Assembly (NCBI GenBank): GCA_016722945.1
Contig: JAEQMT010000009.1
Span: 62,001 to 126,000, forward strand
Reading direction: 5' to 3'
From: Desulfofustis sp. PB-SRB1
GTDB lineage: Bacteria; Desulfobacterota; Desulfobulbia; Desulfobulbales; Desulfocapsaceae
Length of the DNA: 64,000 bases
The position numbers and the translations under genes were made by a program. Below the pieces are notes generated by a model that had not been told where the DNA came from, ran no database searches, and saw only the letters and a list, made by a program, of their open reading frames with translations. This document shows positions 1 to 8,107 of this stretch, in pieces. Position 1 is the first letter of the stretch. Every line of letters starts with the position of its first letter.

Positions 1-1
1 A

Positions 2-586
2 GATGCCCGCCGTTTTCTTGAAATTGTCTTTCGCCAATCACTGCAGCTTAACGAAATCATCGAGGATCTTCTGATGCTCTCGCGGGTTGAGCGTGATATC
101 AAGGAGGGCGATGTCTCCCTCACCTCGCAGCAACTGCTGCCGGTGCTCGAAGACGCGCTGGACACCTGCCGGCTGCAAGCCCAGGAAAAGCGGATTACCC
201 TTCGCCTCAATTGTCCCGCCGATATCTCGGCAACCATCAATGCAACCCTTCTTGAGCAGGCCATCATCAATCTTGTGGGTAACGCCATAATACACAGCAA
301 TGAAGGTGATACGGTAACGGTGCGTGCCGAGATGGAGGGGCGTGATGATGGCGATATGGTGGTGATCAGCGTCATTGATCAGGGCAGCGGTATCGCCAAG
401 CAGCATCTGCCCCGGCTGTTTGAGCGATTTTATCGCAGCGATCGGGCCCGGAGCCGCAAACTGGGCGGTACCGGTCTTGGCCTGGCCATCGTCAAGCATA
501 TCGTTCAGGCCCATAGCGGTTCGGTGAGTGTTGCCAGCGTGCTCGGGCGCGGCTCCACTTTCCGCATCGAATTGCAGGCTGATTGA
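2..586 (+). CDS. Sensor histidine kinase, C-terminal part (cut by window start)
   Basis: The reading frame is open from base 2, so the N-terminal sensor region lies outside the window. The visible part begins in the dimerisation/phosphoacceptor domain (RQSLQLNEIIEDLLMLSRVE) just after the expected His. The ATPase domain follows, with an N box (INLVGNAIIHS), G1 box (DQGSGI), F box (LFERFYRSD) and G2 box (GGTGLGLAIVKH). This arrangement is typical of PhoR-type kinases, which autophosphorylate and pass the phosphate to a response regulator. The partner regulator is presumably upstream and is not visible, so the signal sensed is unknown. Confidence 0.93.
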   Translation, partial: DARRFLEIVFRQSLQLNEIIEDLLMLSRVERDIKEGDVSLTSQQLLPVLEDALDTCRLQAQEKRITLRLNCPADISATINATLLEQAIINLVGNAIIHSNEGDTVTVRAEMEGRDDGDMVVISVIDQGSGIAKQHLPRLFERFYRSDRARSRKLGGTGLGLAIVKHIVQAHSGSVSVASVLGRGSTFRIELQAD

Positions 587-772
587 GTGGGTACCCTAAA
601 GGGTTTCCACTATTTTCAGAAAAGTGCTTATATTTTATAACTAAATTTTCATTTACTAAATTTTCATTTACTCCGGGATTCGCGCAGTTACGGTGATTTT
701 TTGGGCTGGCAGCTGGTATCGCCTCAAGTCCTTCTGAAGGTGGAGCGAAAGCATTAAGGAGTTGACTATATT

Positions 773-843
773 TGATGGACTCGTAAAAACCTCAAAATTG
801 CTTGCTTTCGTCATTCCCGCGAATGCGGGAATCCAGTGATTGA
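773..843. repeat. MITE-A remnant (left half)
   Basis: This carries the left end of repeat family A (GATGGACTCGTAAAAACC) and the central hairpin ATTCCCGCGAATGCGGGAAT. It stops where a family-B repeat begins. The matching right end is absent, so B probably inserted into A or replaced its right half. Confidence 0.7.
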
Positions 844-844
844 A

Positions 845-986
845 GGGAACCTTGAAAAATGGCCTTTTCGCCCAATCTTCGCATTGCTCTAAAGGTAGTT
901 TTATCCCGGCACTAACGGTCATAGGGTCGGTAACCTGCTCCTAGCGCCTCGATTTTGAACGATAATTCTCATTTTTCAAGGTTCCG
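845..986 (-). repeat. MITE-B copy, about 142 bp
   Basis: The ends are inverted: GGGAACCTTGAAAAATG on the left and CATTTTTCAAGGTTCC on the right. The interior matches the copies at 5.7, 7.3, 56.2 and 56.7 kb in reverse orientation. It has no coding capacity. It ends two bases before the start codon of the next kinase gene. Confidence 0.75.
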
Positions 987-987
987 T

Positions 988-2232
988 ATGGCTGACACAT
1001 CGAAGGAAAAAGAACATTCCCACCGGACCGGCTCAGAGAAGATTGTCTCGGATTCCTCTTATCCGGCGCCAGAGCTGAGCGGTTCAACAAGTGCCAATGA
1101 GCTTGCCCGGAGCAACGAGCTTCTTTCGGTTATGCTTGACAGCGTCGACGGTATTATCTTTGTGGCCGATATCGACACGCATGAAATCCTGTTTGCAAAT
1201 TCTTATCTGAAAAACCTGTTTGGTTTCGATCCGGTGGGCAAGAAATGCTGCCGCTATGTACATGCCGGCGCCGACAATCAGTGTGGATTCTGCTCCAACT
1301 ATCAGTTTTTAAATGAACATGGGGTACCGTCTCCGCCTCATTTTTCTGAGTTTCAGAATCCCTTCACGCAAAAATGGTACCGCGCCAAGGATCAGGCGAT
1401 CCGCTGGTACGACGGCAGATATGTCGGCCTGGAAGTGGCGGTTGATATTACCGAGCAGAAGCGTCTGAGCCGATTTCTGGCAGAGGCGCGGCGTCAGGCG
1501 CGGATGGCGGGTACCATCCACAGCCGCTTTGTCGCCCTGGTCGCCCATGATCTGAAATCACCCTTTTATTCCATGACTCAGATGCTCAAACGTATTCTTG
1601 AGCGTGAGACGTTTGCCCATACGATTCACCGCGAATTTCTTGAAAACATCGTGGAGAATGGCCAGCGAATGCTGCACATGATCGACAACCTGTTGACCAT
1701 GGATCGGCTCAAACAAGGCGATTTGAGTCTGGACTGGAAGTTTTTCGATGTCTCTCAGATGGCTGATGAGGTGGTGAGCAATTTTCGCCATGCCGCCTAT
1801 GAGAAGAATATCACTCTGGTCAATGCTATCCCCCGCCGGACAAAGCTCTACGGCGACCGGTATCTTATGTTTGTGGTACTCAACAACCTCGTTTCAAACG
1901 GGATTAAATTCAGCCGGCCGGGCGGCGGGGTGGAACTCTGCGTGCCCACTGCCGGCCGCTCCATGACCGTGTCGGTACGCGACAGCGGCAGCGGCATGAG
2001 CCGTGAGGCGATGCAGAATCTCTTTCAGGGCGAGGCTCAAACATCGGTGCCGGGCACCCGGGGAGAATCGGGCAGTGGGCTTGGCCTGCTGTTCTGCCGG
2101 GATATCATCGCCGCCCACCATGGCGCAATCACGGTTGACTCGGCACCGGGTGAGGGCACCGAATTCCGGGTCGAACTGCCGGAATGCTATGCCCTGGGAA
2201 TCGAGCCTGACGGGTCTCAGGAGAATGATTGA
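988..2232 (+). CDS. PAS-domain sensor histidine kinase
   Basis: This is a 414-residue soluble kinase. A PAS domain lies at about residues 40-155, followed by an H box with phosphoacceptor His187 in AHDLKSP. The ATPase domain has an N box (LNNLVSNGIKFS), G1 (DSGSGM) and G2 (SGSGLGLLFCRDI). The PAS domain has a CC pair at 87-88 and a CGFC motif at 99-102. Such cysteines occur in PAS domains of anaerobic deltaproteobacteria and could hold a metal or sense redox state (inference). No membrane segment or adjacent regulator is visible. An earlier in-frame ATG at 955 lies inside the MITE-B end, so I prefer 988, which has AAGG six bases upstream. Confidence 0.9.
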   Translation: MADTSKEKEHSHRTGSEKIVSDSSYPAPELSGSTSANELARSNELLSVMLDSVDGIIFVADIDTHEILFANSYLKNLFGFDPVGKKCCRYVHAGADNQCGFCSNYQFLNEHGVPSPPHFSEFQNPFTQKWYRAKDQAIRWYDGRYVGLEVAVDITEQKRLSRFLAEARRQARMAGTIHSRFVALVAHDLKSPFYSMTQMLKRILERETFAHTIHREFLENIVENGQRMLHMIDNLLTMDRLKQGDLSLDWKFFDVSQMADEVVSNFRHAAYEKNITLVNAIPRRTKLYGDRYLMFVVLNNLVSNGIKFSRPGGGVELCVPTAGRSMTVSVRDSGSGMSREAMQNLFQGEAQTSVPGTRGESGSGLGLLFCRDIIAAHHGAITVDSAPGEGTEFRVELPECYALGIEPDGSQEND

Positions 2233-2234
2233 TA

Positions 2235-3659
2235 CTACGAATCGGCGGCGACCGTCTTGCGGTGTTCGGTCTTCTGAGAGCGACCAGCGATGTTCTGTAT
2301 TGCTTCTCTGGCAAGCAGTCCGCCGGTGGATTGCGGGGTTTGGTCATCGAGAACGGCGGTAATGATTTTTTGGGTGGTGATGTGTTCAGGGGGCAGTGAC
2401 GGCATAAACTCGCCACTTTCGGGATTGCGGTGGATGATGCCGCCCTGCTCCAGCCGTTGCACCGCCTGGTTGATCGTCTCCGGCTGATAGGAGGAGCAGG
2501 CTGTGTTGATAGCAGCAAGTGAGGCGCCTCTGTTTTCCCGAAAACGGGTGTTGATTAGTTCACCGATGTCAAAGGCGGCGCTGAGGAGCTGGGCGGGAGA
2601 GAGTGGTTTTTTCAGCAATGAGTAGGAGGCAAAATGCTCTATGGCATAGGCTACCTGGGCGCCGATAAGCACAAACAGCCAGCCCAGGTACATCCAGGAA
2701 AGAAAGAGCGGGATGGAGGCAAACGAGCCGTAGATCGTGTTGTATTTGGCAACCCCGACTTGCAGCGAGATATAGATGTTCTGGGTGATGAACCACAAGA
2801 TACCCGCCAGCAGTGCGCCGATGGCGGTGGGACGAATTTTGGGATTGGTGTTCGGAAAGAAGAGGTACAACACGTACAATGTCGCCGACAATAACAGGAC
2901 GGGAACACCCTTGAGAATGATAACCTGAATCCACGACGCCGGCATGATGCGTTCGATGTGTTGTAGCGCGGACTGGTTCTCCACAACAGCGCCCGCCGCC
3001 AGCGCCACATTTAGGGAAATGGGGGTCAGCACCAGCAGGGTAAGGTAATCGGAAACTTTACGCAAAATGGAGCGGCCACTGGCCACGTGCCAGATACTGT
3101 TCATCGCCGTTTCTATCTGGTTCAGGATGAGAACGGCGGAGAGCAGGATGCCGACAATACCGAAGGTGCCCAGGGTGGCGAAGTTGGTCTTGTCGACGTA
3201 AGAGAAAATCTGGTTGGCAATGGAGCGCAGTTGCGAGACGAGATCGGTTGCCGGCGGAGATTGCCCGGCTCCATCGGTTGATGTGTTTTTGTCCTGATTG
3301 TCTGTGGAACCGTCGGTCTCAGAGGTGGTCGGCAGCAGGCGGGACACCGTTGCCGAGCTCTGTTCAAGACTGTCTATGTAGTGAAAGACTACGGTACGTA
3401 GCTGATCACCCCCGCCCAACCCTTTGACCACCGCGGTGCTTGTGGCCAGCAGCGGCACCATGGAGAGTAGCAGGGCATAGGTCAGCGCGGCAGCGCGCAT
3501 GGAAAGCCGGTTACTGCTTGTCTCAAACAGGGTGGTGAGGATAATTTTCGTCAAGCCATGCACCATGCCGAGTAGGCGCGGCCGTTCGGGCGCCGGTGCA
3601 TCGGCCCATTCGATAATGCGGGATGAGACGGCGGAAAAATTTTTGTTGTCGGTGTTCAT
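2235..3659 (-). CDS. YihY/BrkB-family integral membrane protein
   Basis: This 474-residue protein has a hydrophobic core. An N-terminal MRAAALTYALLLSMVPLLA segment and later LSWMYLGWLFVLIGAQVAYA are characteristic of the YihY/virulence factor BrkB family, once misnamed RNase BN. A polar insert of about 50 residues, rich in Ser, Thr, Asp and Gln, follows the first loop and probably faces the periplasm. The C-terminal 100 residues look like a winged-helix-type soluble domain, as in longer family members. The biochemical function of the family is unresolved. It converges on the preceding kinase with only 2 bp between them. Confidence 0.88.
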   Translation of the reverse strand: MNTDNKNFSAVSSRIIEWADAPAPERPRLLGMVHGLTKIILTTLFETSSNRLSMRAAALTYALLLSMVPLLATSTAVVKGLGGGDQLRTVVFHYIDSLEQSSATVSRLLPTTSETDGSTDNQDKNTSTDGAGQSPPATDLVSQLRSIANQIFSYVDKTNFATLGTFGIVGILLSAVLILNQIETAMNSIWHVASGRSILRKVSDYLTLLVLTPISLNVALAAGAVVENQSALQHIERIMPASWIQVIILKGVPVLLLSATLYVLYLFFPNTNPKIRPTAIGALLAGILWFITQNIYISLQVGVAKYNTIYGSFASIPLFLSWMYLGWLFVLIGAQVAYAIEHFASYSLLKKPLSPAQLLSAAFDIGELINTRFRENRGASLAAINTACSSYQPETINQAVQRLEQGGIIHRNPESGEFMPSLPPEHITTQKIITAVLDDQTPQSTGGLLAREAIQNIAGRSQKTEHRKTVAADS

Positions 3660-3724
3660 CGGCAGCGAGTTGCGTCTTCCTGAAACTACCCGATACAGGT
3701 CATCGCCTTGCGTATGTGCGCCCG

Positions 3725-5611
3725 TCAGAGCGGTTCCACCTGTGGAACGAGAAGTCGGGTAGCCGGCTTGAGGGTGGTGAAGCCGATATCGGCATTGTAT
3801 TTTTTCATCAGCCAGAGGGGCAGATTGAACACCTTATAGCAGATCGACCAGAGGGTGTCACCCTTCCTGACGGTGTAGGAATCAAAGCCGACGATGGCAT
3901 AGGATGCGAAGAAATCCTCCTGGATTTCGCGATGAAAATCAAATCGCTGCTGCTCGAACGTTTGCGGGTCGACGGTGGTGAAGACAAGGGTGAGCTGCTG
4001 TCCCGGCACAATCTCTTCATCCGCGGCCAACCCGTTGGTGCGGCCGATCGACTCCGCGGAATTACCCAGCCAGCGGGCGAAGACGCCTAAAGATTCATCA
4101 GGCTGCACCTCCACTTCACCGGTAATGGCGCCGTTATGGCGGCGAGGGTTCATCACCTGCAGATTGCCGGCGACGACAATATCACCAGTGGCGGCGCTTT
4201 GTTGCCGCTGGGTGGCGTATTTTTTGTTGTCGTTGAGCACCACCAGCTCCTCATCCGTTCCTGAGGCGGATGGAATACGCAGGTTTTGACCGGCCTGAAT
4301 AAAGCCGTTTTTACCGAGATGGTTGATGGCCAGAAGGGTCTGCAGCGATATTCCGTGTTTTTTGGCAATGGCCCCGGCGGTGTCGCCTGGTTGGACGCGA
4401 TAAAAACGGCTGGCCTTTTGCGCACCGCTGAAAAGAGAGGCGGGGGGATTGCGCAGAGCATTGCTGATTTGCGGTTGCGAGGGAAATTTCAGGGCATAGC
4501 CTTTGGGGATGTATTTTGTCCCGTCAAACACGGGATCGCGCAGCGCCGGATTGTATCGCCTCATGGTTGGCTCATCGATCTGCAGATACCGCATCAGGTT
4601 CACTGCTTTGGTGTAGCCGGGAGTCCTGAAAATGAAATAGCTCCGGGGTTGATCGAGTCGCAACTGGCCTGACTGTTCATACATCTTTGCTACTCTGACC
4701 GCGGCCAGAAATTCCGCATAAAAATTTCGTGAGGCAAACTTGAAGTGTCCTTTCCGGTAGTGAGCGAAGATGCGCTCATATGACCCATATTCGGCCACCG
4801 CCCTCCTCATGCCGGCCGGGCCGTAATTATAGGCGGTGATTGCCAGTGGCCAGGAGCCAAGCTGCTCATAATTTTTTTTCAGGAAACGGGCGGCACCATC
4901 GGCGGCGATCAGCGGGTCGCGCCGTTCGTCGATGATATAATCGATCCTCATATACTGGGAGCCGGTTTCCCGGGTGAACTGCCAGGCCCCGGCGGCACCG
5001 AACTTGGAGTAAGCATCGACGTTGAACGATGACTCAACATGGGGCAGGTAGGCAAGGTCCTCAGGCAGGCCGTAAGATCTGAAAATCTGCTTAATGTTTG
5101 CCATGTAGGCCCCTGAGCGGATGACCCCGCGGCGAAATTCTTCCTTAATACCGGTCTGGGCGCGGATGTTTTGTGCCGCTTCGAGGTAGTGGCTGCTGCT
5201 TGCATTGGCGTCGAACAGAGCGGCAACCCGCTTTTCTTCGCTGGTTCGCGGACGATTAGGGCCGGCCAGGGAGGTGAGGATGGCGGCGTAGTGATCTTTA
5301 GTTTTTTCAATGAGAGCGCGGTTGCTTTTCCTGGCCGCGCTTGTTTTTTGTGGGTTAAGCTTGATTACCCGGTATATCCGATCAAGGTCTGTCTGATCAT
5401 GAATTACCGCCATGGAGCTTGAGTAACGGCCATAAACATGTTCCCAGAATGTTACGTTGGCGTGTATTTCCGGGTAGTGTGGGAAATAGGCGGGATCGGC
5501 GCCGCTGCCGGCTTCGGCCATACACTTTCCCGAACATACAAAGACAATGCAGACGTACACGATAAACCGGCTCAGCCTGGCCGGACTCGATACCACGTGG
5601 TGAATTAACAT
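3725..5611 (-). CDS. MltD-like lytic murein transglycosylase with LysM domains
   Basis: This 628-residue protein should be exported: the N-terminus has a hydrophobic stretch (FIVYVCIVFVCSG) followed by a polar region. The SLT domain at about residues 180-300 has the catalytic Glu193 in LPHVESSFN and the downstream AAGAWQFT and AYNYGPAGM motifs. LysM-type peptidoglycan-binding modules follow near residues 405-450 (RVQPGDTAGAIAKK), a weaker one near 500-550, and one at the C-terminus (TVRKGDTLWSICYK). It cleaves glycan strands to 1,6-anhydromuramyl products. A 65-bp gap separates it from the downstream YihY gene on the same strand, so co-transcription is possible. Confidence 0.93.
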   Translation of the reverse strand: MLIHHVVSSPARLSRFIVYVCIVFVCSGKCMAEAGSGADPAYFPHYPEIHANVTFWEHVYGRYSSSMAVIHDQTDLDRIYRVIKLNPQKTSAARKSNRALIEKTKDHYAAILTSLAGPNRPRTSEEKRVAALFDANASSSHYLEAAQNIRAQTGIKEEFRRGVIRSGAYMANIKQIFRSYGLPEDLAYLPHVESSFNVDAYSKFGAAGAWQFTRETGSQYMRIDYIIDERRDPLIAADGAARFLKKNYEQLGSWPLAITAYNYGPAGMRRAVAEYGSYERIFAHYRKGHFKFASRNFYAEFLAAVRVAKMYEQSGQLRLDQPRSYFIFRTPGYTKAVNLMRYLQIDEPTMRRYNPALRDPVFDGTKYIPKGYALKFPSQPQISNALRNPPASLFSGAQKASRFYRVQPGDTAGAIAKKHGISLQTLLAINHLGKNGFIQAGQNLRIPSASGTDEELVVLNDNKKYATQRQQSAATGDIVVAGNLQVMNPRRHNGAITGEVEVQPDESLGVFARWLGNSAESIGRTNGLAADEEIVPGQQLTLVFTTVDPQTFEQQRFDFHREIQEDFFASYAIVGFDSYTVRKGDTLWSICYKVFNLPLWLMKKYNADIGFTTLKPATRLLVPQVEPL

Positions 5612-5707
5612 TGCGGAGGGATGAGAGCGATTAGTGGTGTAACTTCACGGCTATTGATAGAATAGCAATGAATACCGCTATGTATACCAAAAACTGAATA
5701 CATTCAA

Positions 5708-5846
5708 GGGAGCCCTGAAAAATGAGGATTTTCTTTCAGAACCAAGGCGCGAAAAAAAGGTACCACGGGCATATTACTGATATTGCCAGGATAACATTAT
5801 TTGAGCAACGATGAGACAGGACGAAAAGGCCATTGTGCAACCTCCC
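5708..5846 (+). repeat. MITE-B copy, about 139 bp
   Basis: It begins GGGAGCCCTGAAAAATGAGG and ends ATTGTGCAACCTCCC, with the family-B interior. It fills most of the gap between the divergent transglycosylase and Nudix genes. No target duplication is evident here. Confidence 0.72.
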
Positions 5847-5872
5847 CTCTATAATCACCGGCAGCAAGTACA

Positions 5873-6364
5873 ATGAATACCTATACGCCGATTCTGGCAA
5901 CCCTTGGTTTCGTGATGAGCGCTGATCAGAGCAGCACTCTGCTCGTCCACCGAAATCGGCGGACGATGGATGTACACTACGGCAAGTTTAACGGTCTTGG
6001 TGGAAAGGTACTGGCGGAAGAATCGATTTATGAGTGCATCTGCCGGGAAATTAATGAAGAGGCCGGCATTACATGCGAACAGGTAGTGTTGCGGGGTACG
6101 ATTAACTGGCAAGGATTCGGCGGTGACGGGGAAGACTGGTTCGGCTTCATATTTCGTATCGATGGCTACCGCGGCACGCCCTTTACCAAGAACGATGACG
6201 GGGAATTGATCTGGCACCCGGTTACGCAGCTCCACACCCTGCCCATGTGGGAGGGTGACAAACAGTTTCTACCCATGGTGTTTGATGCCGACCCCCGGGT
6301 TTTTCACGGCGTCATGCCGTACCGTGGCGAGCAGCCGCTGAGCTGGCGCTGTGCCCGGCTGTAA
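5873..6364 (+). CDS. Nudix hydrolase, MTH1/MutT-like
   Basis: This 163-residue protein has a complete Nudix box starting at the second Gly of LGGKVLAEE and ending REINEEAGI, which fits Gx5Ex7REUxEExGU. The preceding YGKFNGLGGK and the C-terminal LPMWEGDKQFLPMVFD resemble MTH1-type oxidised purine nucleoside triphosphatases. A role in sanitising 8-oxo-dGTP is therefore likely but not proven. It stands alone, with the division genes starting about 100 bp downstream. Confidence 0.9.
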   Translation: MNTYTPILATLGFVMSADQSSTLLVHRNRRTMDVHYGKFNGLGGKVLAEESIYECICREINEEAGITCEQVVLRGTINWQGFGGDGEDWFGFIFRIDGYRGTPFTKNDDGELIWHPVTQLHTLPMWEGDKQFLPMVFDADPRVFHGVMPYRGEQPLSWRCARL

Positions 6365-6465
6365 TATTTTTTGATACGCCATCATGCTTGCCTGTGTTCC
6401 ATCCATGGTATACTGTGAGCGATACCGATCATTGTAAACAGAAAGTTAAAAAATATGGGGAGATC

Positions 6466-6888
6466 ATGAACGATACGAATGAGTTGAGCAGACTCGAACA
6501 TAATATCGACCAATTGCTGGCCGGCTACCGGGAGTTGAGGGCGAAGCATGACCGGGTGCAGCAGGAGTTGAGTGAACTGAGATCAGAGAATCAGCAACTC
6601 AAAGATTCACTTACCGGCATCGATGATGATCGCAGTGAAATTCAGAGCAGGATCGGCGCTCTGATTGAGCGAATTGAGTCCTGGGAACAGGAAATCCAGC
6701 AAACCCCCGACGTCTACGAGCCAGATGGACACAGTGACACCGGTAGTGCCGGTGAGCCCAAAGAAGTGGACGACTCCAAGGTATTTGTACAAAGCGACGA
6801 AGCTGAGCGTTATGCGACCCAGACCCCTGAGTCAGAGGATGGGGGCGAGGCGAGCGGCAGCGTGCAGGGTTCTCTGTTCAGGGCCTGA
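6466..6888 (+). CDS. ZapB-like coiled-coil cell division protein
   Basis: This 140-residue acidic protein has an N-terminal half that is a continuous heptad-type coiled coil (LSRLEHNIDQLLAGYRELR onward), followed by a low-complexity acidic tail. It lies directly upstream of zapA, which is where small ZapB-like proteins (TIGR02449 type) occur. A role in Z-ring organisation is inferred from this position. I chose ATG 6466 because GGGGAG lies just upstream; an in-frame ATG at 6388 would add a stretch with no Shine-Dalgarno. Confidence 0.75.
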   Translation: MNDTNELSRLEHNIDQLLAGYRELRAKHDRVQQELSELRSENQQLKDSLTGIDDDRSEIQSRIGALIERIESWEQEIQQTPDVYEPDGHSDTGSAGEPKEVDDSKVFVQSDEAERYATQTPESEDGGEASGSVQGSLFRA

Positions 6889-6932
6889 TTTTTCCTGTGT
6901 AATCATTGTGCCGGTGCTGCTGGGGGGACTTC

Positions 6933-7250
6933 ATGGCTGAAACGGAACGGCTGATTACCTTTCATCTGTTCGGCCAGGAATTTTCTTTTTATACGGCGGC
7001 AAGTGATGAGGAGACCGATGCGATCCTGACGCTCGTTCGAAATCAGTGCAAGGAGCATGGCACACACGGCGGCTCTACCGTTGCCCAGAGCAAAATGACC
7101 ATGATGGCGTGCCTCAACCTTGCCGCCCAGTACCTGGCCCTGCAGCGCGATTATACCCAGCATCGTGAGGAAACCGGCCGCCGGCTGGCCAGAATGAATA
7201 AGCTGCTCAGTGCATTCACACCGGCGCCAACCAACACCAATGATGAATAA
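6933..7250 (+). CDS. zapA: Cell division protein ZapA
   Basis: This 105-residue protein has the ZapA pattern: a short N-terminal beta region (ERLITFHLFGQEFSFYTAAS) with the family's F/Y-rich strand, then a long helix beginning at SKMTMMACLNLAAQYLALQR. ZapA tetramers bundle FtsZ filaments. The start at 6933 has GGGGGG just upstream; an earlier in-frame ATG at 6906 would add nine unlikely residues including three Cys. It follows the ZapB-like gene by 44 bp and precedes 6S RNA, a common order in proteobacteria. Confidence 0.88.
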   Translation: MAETERLITFHLFGQEFSFYTAASDEETDAILTLVRNQCKEHGTHGGSTVAQSKMTMMACLNLAAQYLALQRDYTQHREETGRRLARMNKLLSAFTPAPTNTNDE

Positions 7251-7327
7251 ACGTTTCGGTTTTTCTGATGATATGGTACTGTGTTGGTAAGAACACACTG
7301 TTTTGGGGTGACCTGGAGAAAACTCAT

Positions 7328-7466
7328 GGGATCCTTTAAAAATGAGAATTTTCGTTCAAGATCAAGGCGCGAGAAAAATTTTACCGCGGGCCGGGCTGAT
7401 ACTCCGAGGATAAAATTTCTAGAGCAACGATGAGATTGGGCGAAAAGGCCATTTTGCAAGATTCCC
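7328..7466 (+). repeat. MITE-B copy with 4-bp target duplication
   Basis: It begins GGGATCCTTTAAAAATGAG and ends TTTTGCAAGATTCCC. It is flanked by TCAT on both sides (7324-7327 and 7467-7470), which supports transposition with a 4-bp duplication. It lies between zapA and 6S RNA. Confidence 0.82.
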
Positions 7467-7550
7467 TCATGTTTCAAGGCTGCCTTATGATGGAGCAATA
7501 CAGACCTCTACAAGAGACAAGGAGGAATAATAGGGGAATGTTATAGGGAT

Positions 7551-7716
7551 TTTCCCTGCGCTGTTGGTGATTTGTAGTGTTCTTGAGCCAACTCTCACCC
7601 TAAGGGAGCCACCACTGCCCCGCAACGAAAGACCGTCACGTTTCTCGACGCCGGGTATGCGGATCCCACCTATTTCGATAGGTTCTAATACGTCCTACAG
7701 ACACGGCAGGGTGGGG
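7551..7716 (+). ncRNA. ssrS: 6S RNA
   Basis: The segment begins TTTCCCTGCGCTGTTGGTGA and ends GGCAGGGTGGGGAAA, so the 5' and 3' ends can pair into the closing stem. Other 6S hallmarks are the TTCTTGAGCC block after the first stem and the GGGAGCCACC block, which form the flanks of the central bubble mimicking an open promoter. The length of about 166 nt and the location after zapA fit proteobacterial 6S RNA, which binds the housekeeping RNA polymerase holoenzyme and is released by product-RNA synthesis. The exact ends are uncertain by a few bases. Confidence 0.88.
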
Positions 7717-7731
7717 AAAATGAGTTTCAAC

Positions 7732-7756
7732 ACGACTCACTGAGTCGTTGTTTTTA
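7732..7756 (+). terminator. Rho-independent terminator after 6S RNA
   Basis: Arms ACGACTCA and TGAGTCGT are separated by one base and followed by TGTTTTT. It lies 15 bp past the 3' end of 6S RNA. Confidence 0.8.
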
Positions 7757-8107
7757 GATAGAGGCGGCCGTCGGCCACAATTGCCGGGATGTCGCCTCAA
7801 AGCCATGGCATAAGCGGTACGGCAATGGCGAACGCGAAGCGAGCGATGATGACAGGAAGATTCCGGGAAAGTTTCGTGCCTGGCGACGCTGGGTGCAAAT
7901 CATTTCCCGTTATAGATATATCCGTGATGAAGGGATTATCAGCTATCAGATAGAGCCATTCTTCTCGTCAAGCAGCAGTCCCACCGGATGACGCACCGGT
8001 AGTCGGTTCGTCCGGGACGACTCGCATCTCTTAGTGCCACTGCCCTTTTCCCGTCCTAACGGGAGCCTGCGGGTTATGCCGCGGATACTTAACCGTAGGA
8101 TAACCTC
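7757..8107. other. Long rny leader without a recognised gene
   Basis: This 351-bp gap has no gene I can name. A start-less open stretch ends at a TGA near 7990 and would encode FRAWRRWVQIISRYRYIRDE, so it may be a decayed gene. The last 120 bp contain short inverted repeats (TTTTCCCGTCCTAACGGGAG and CGGGTTATGCCGCGG) that could form a structured leader for RNase Y mRNA. No known riboswitch was recognised. Confidence 0.4.

Noticed and set aside
3623-4672. Plus-strand open frames over the transglycosylase gene
   Set aside because: They are shadows of the minus-strand MltD-like gene, whose SLT and LysM motifs are unambiguous.
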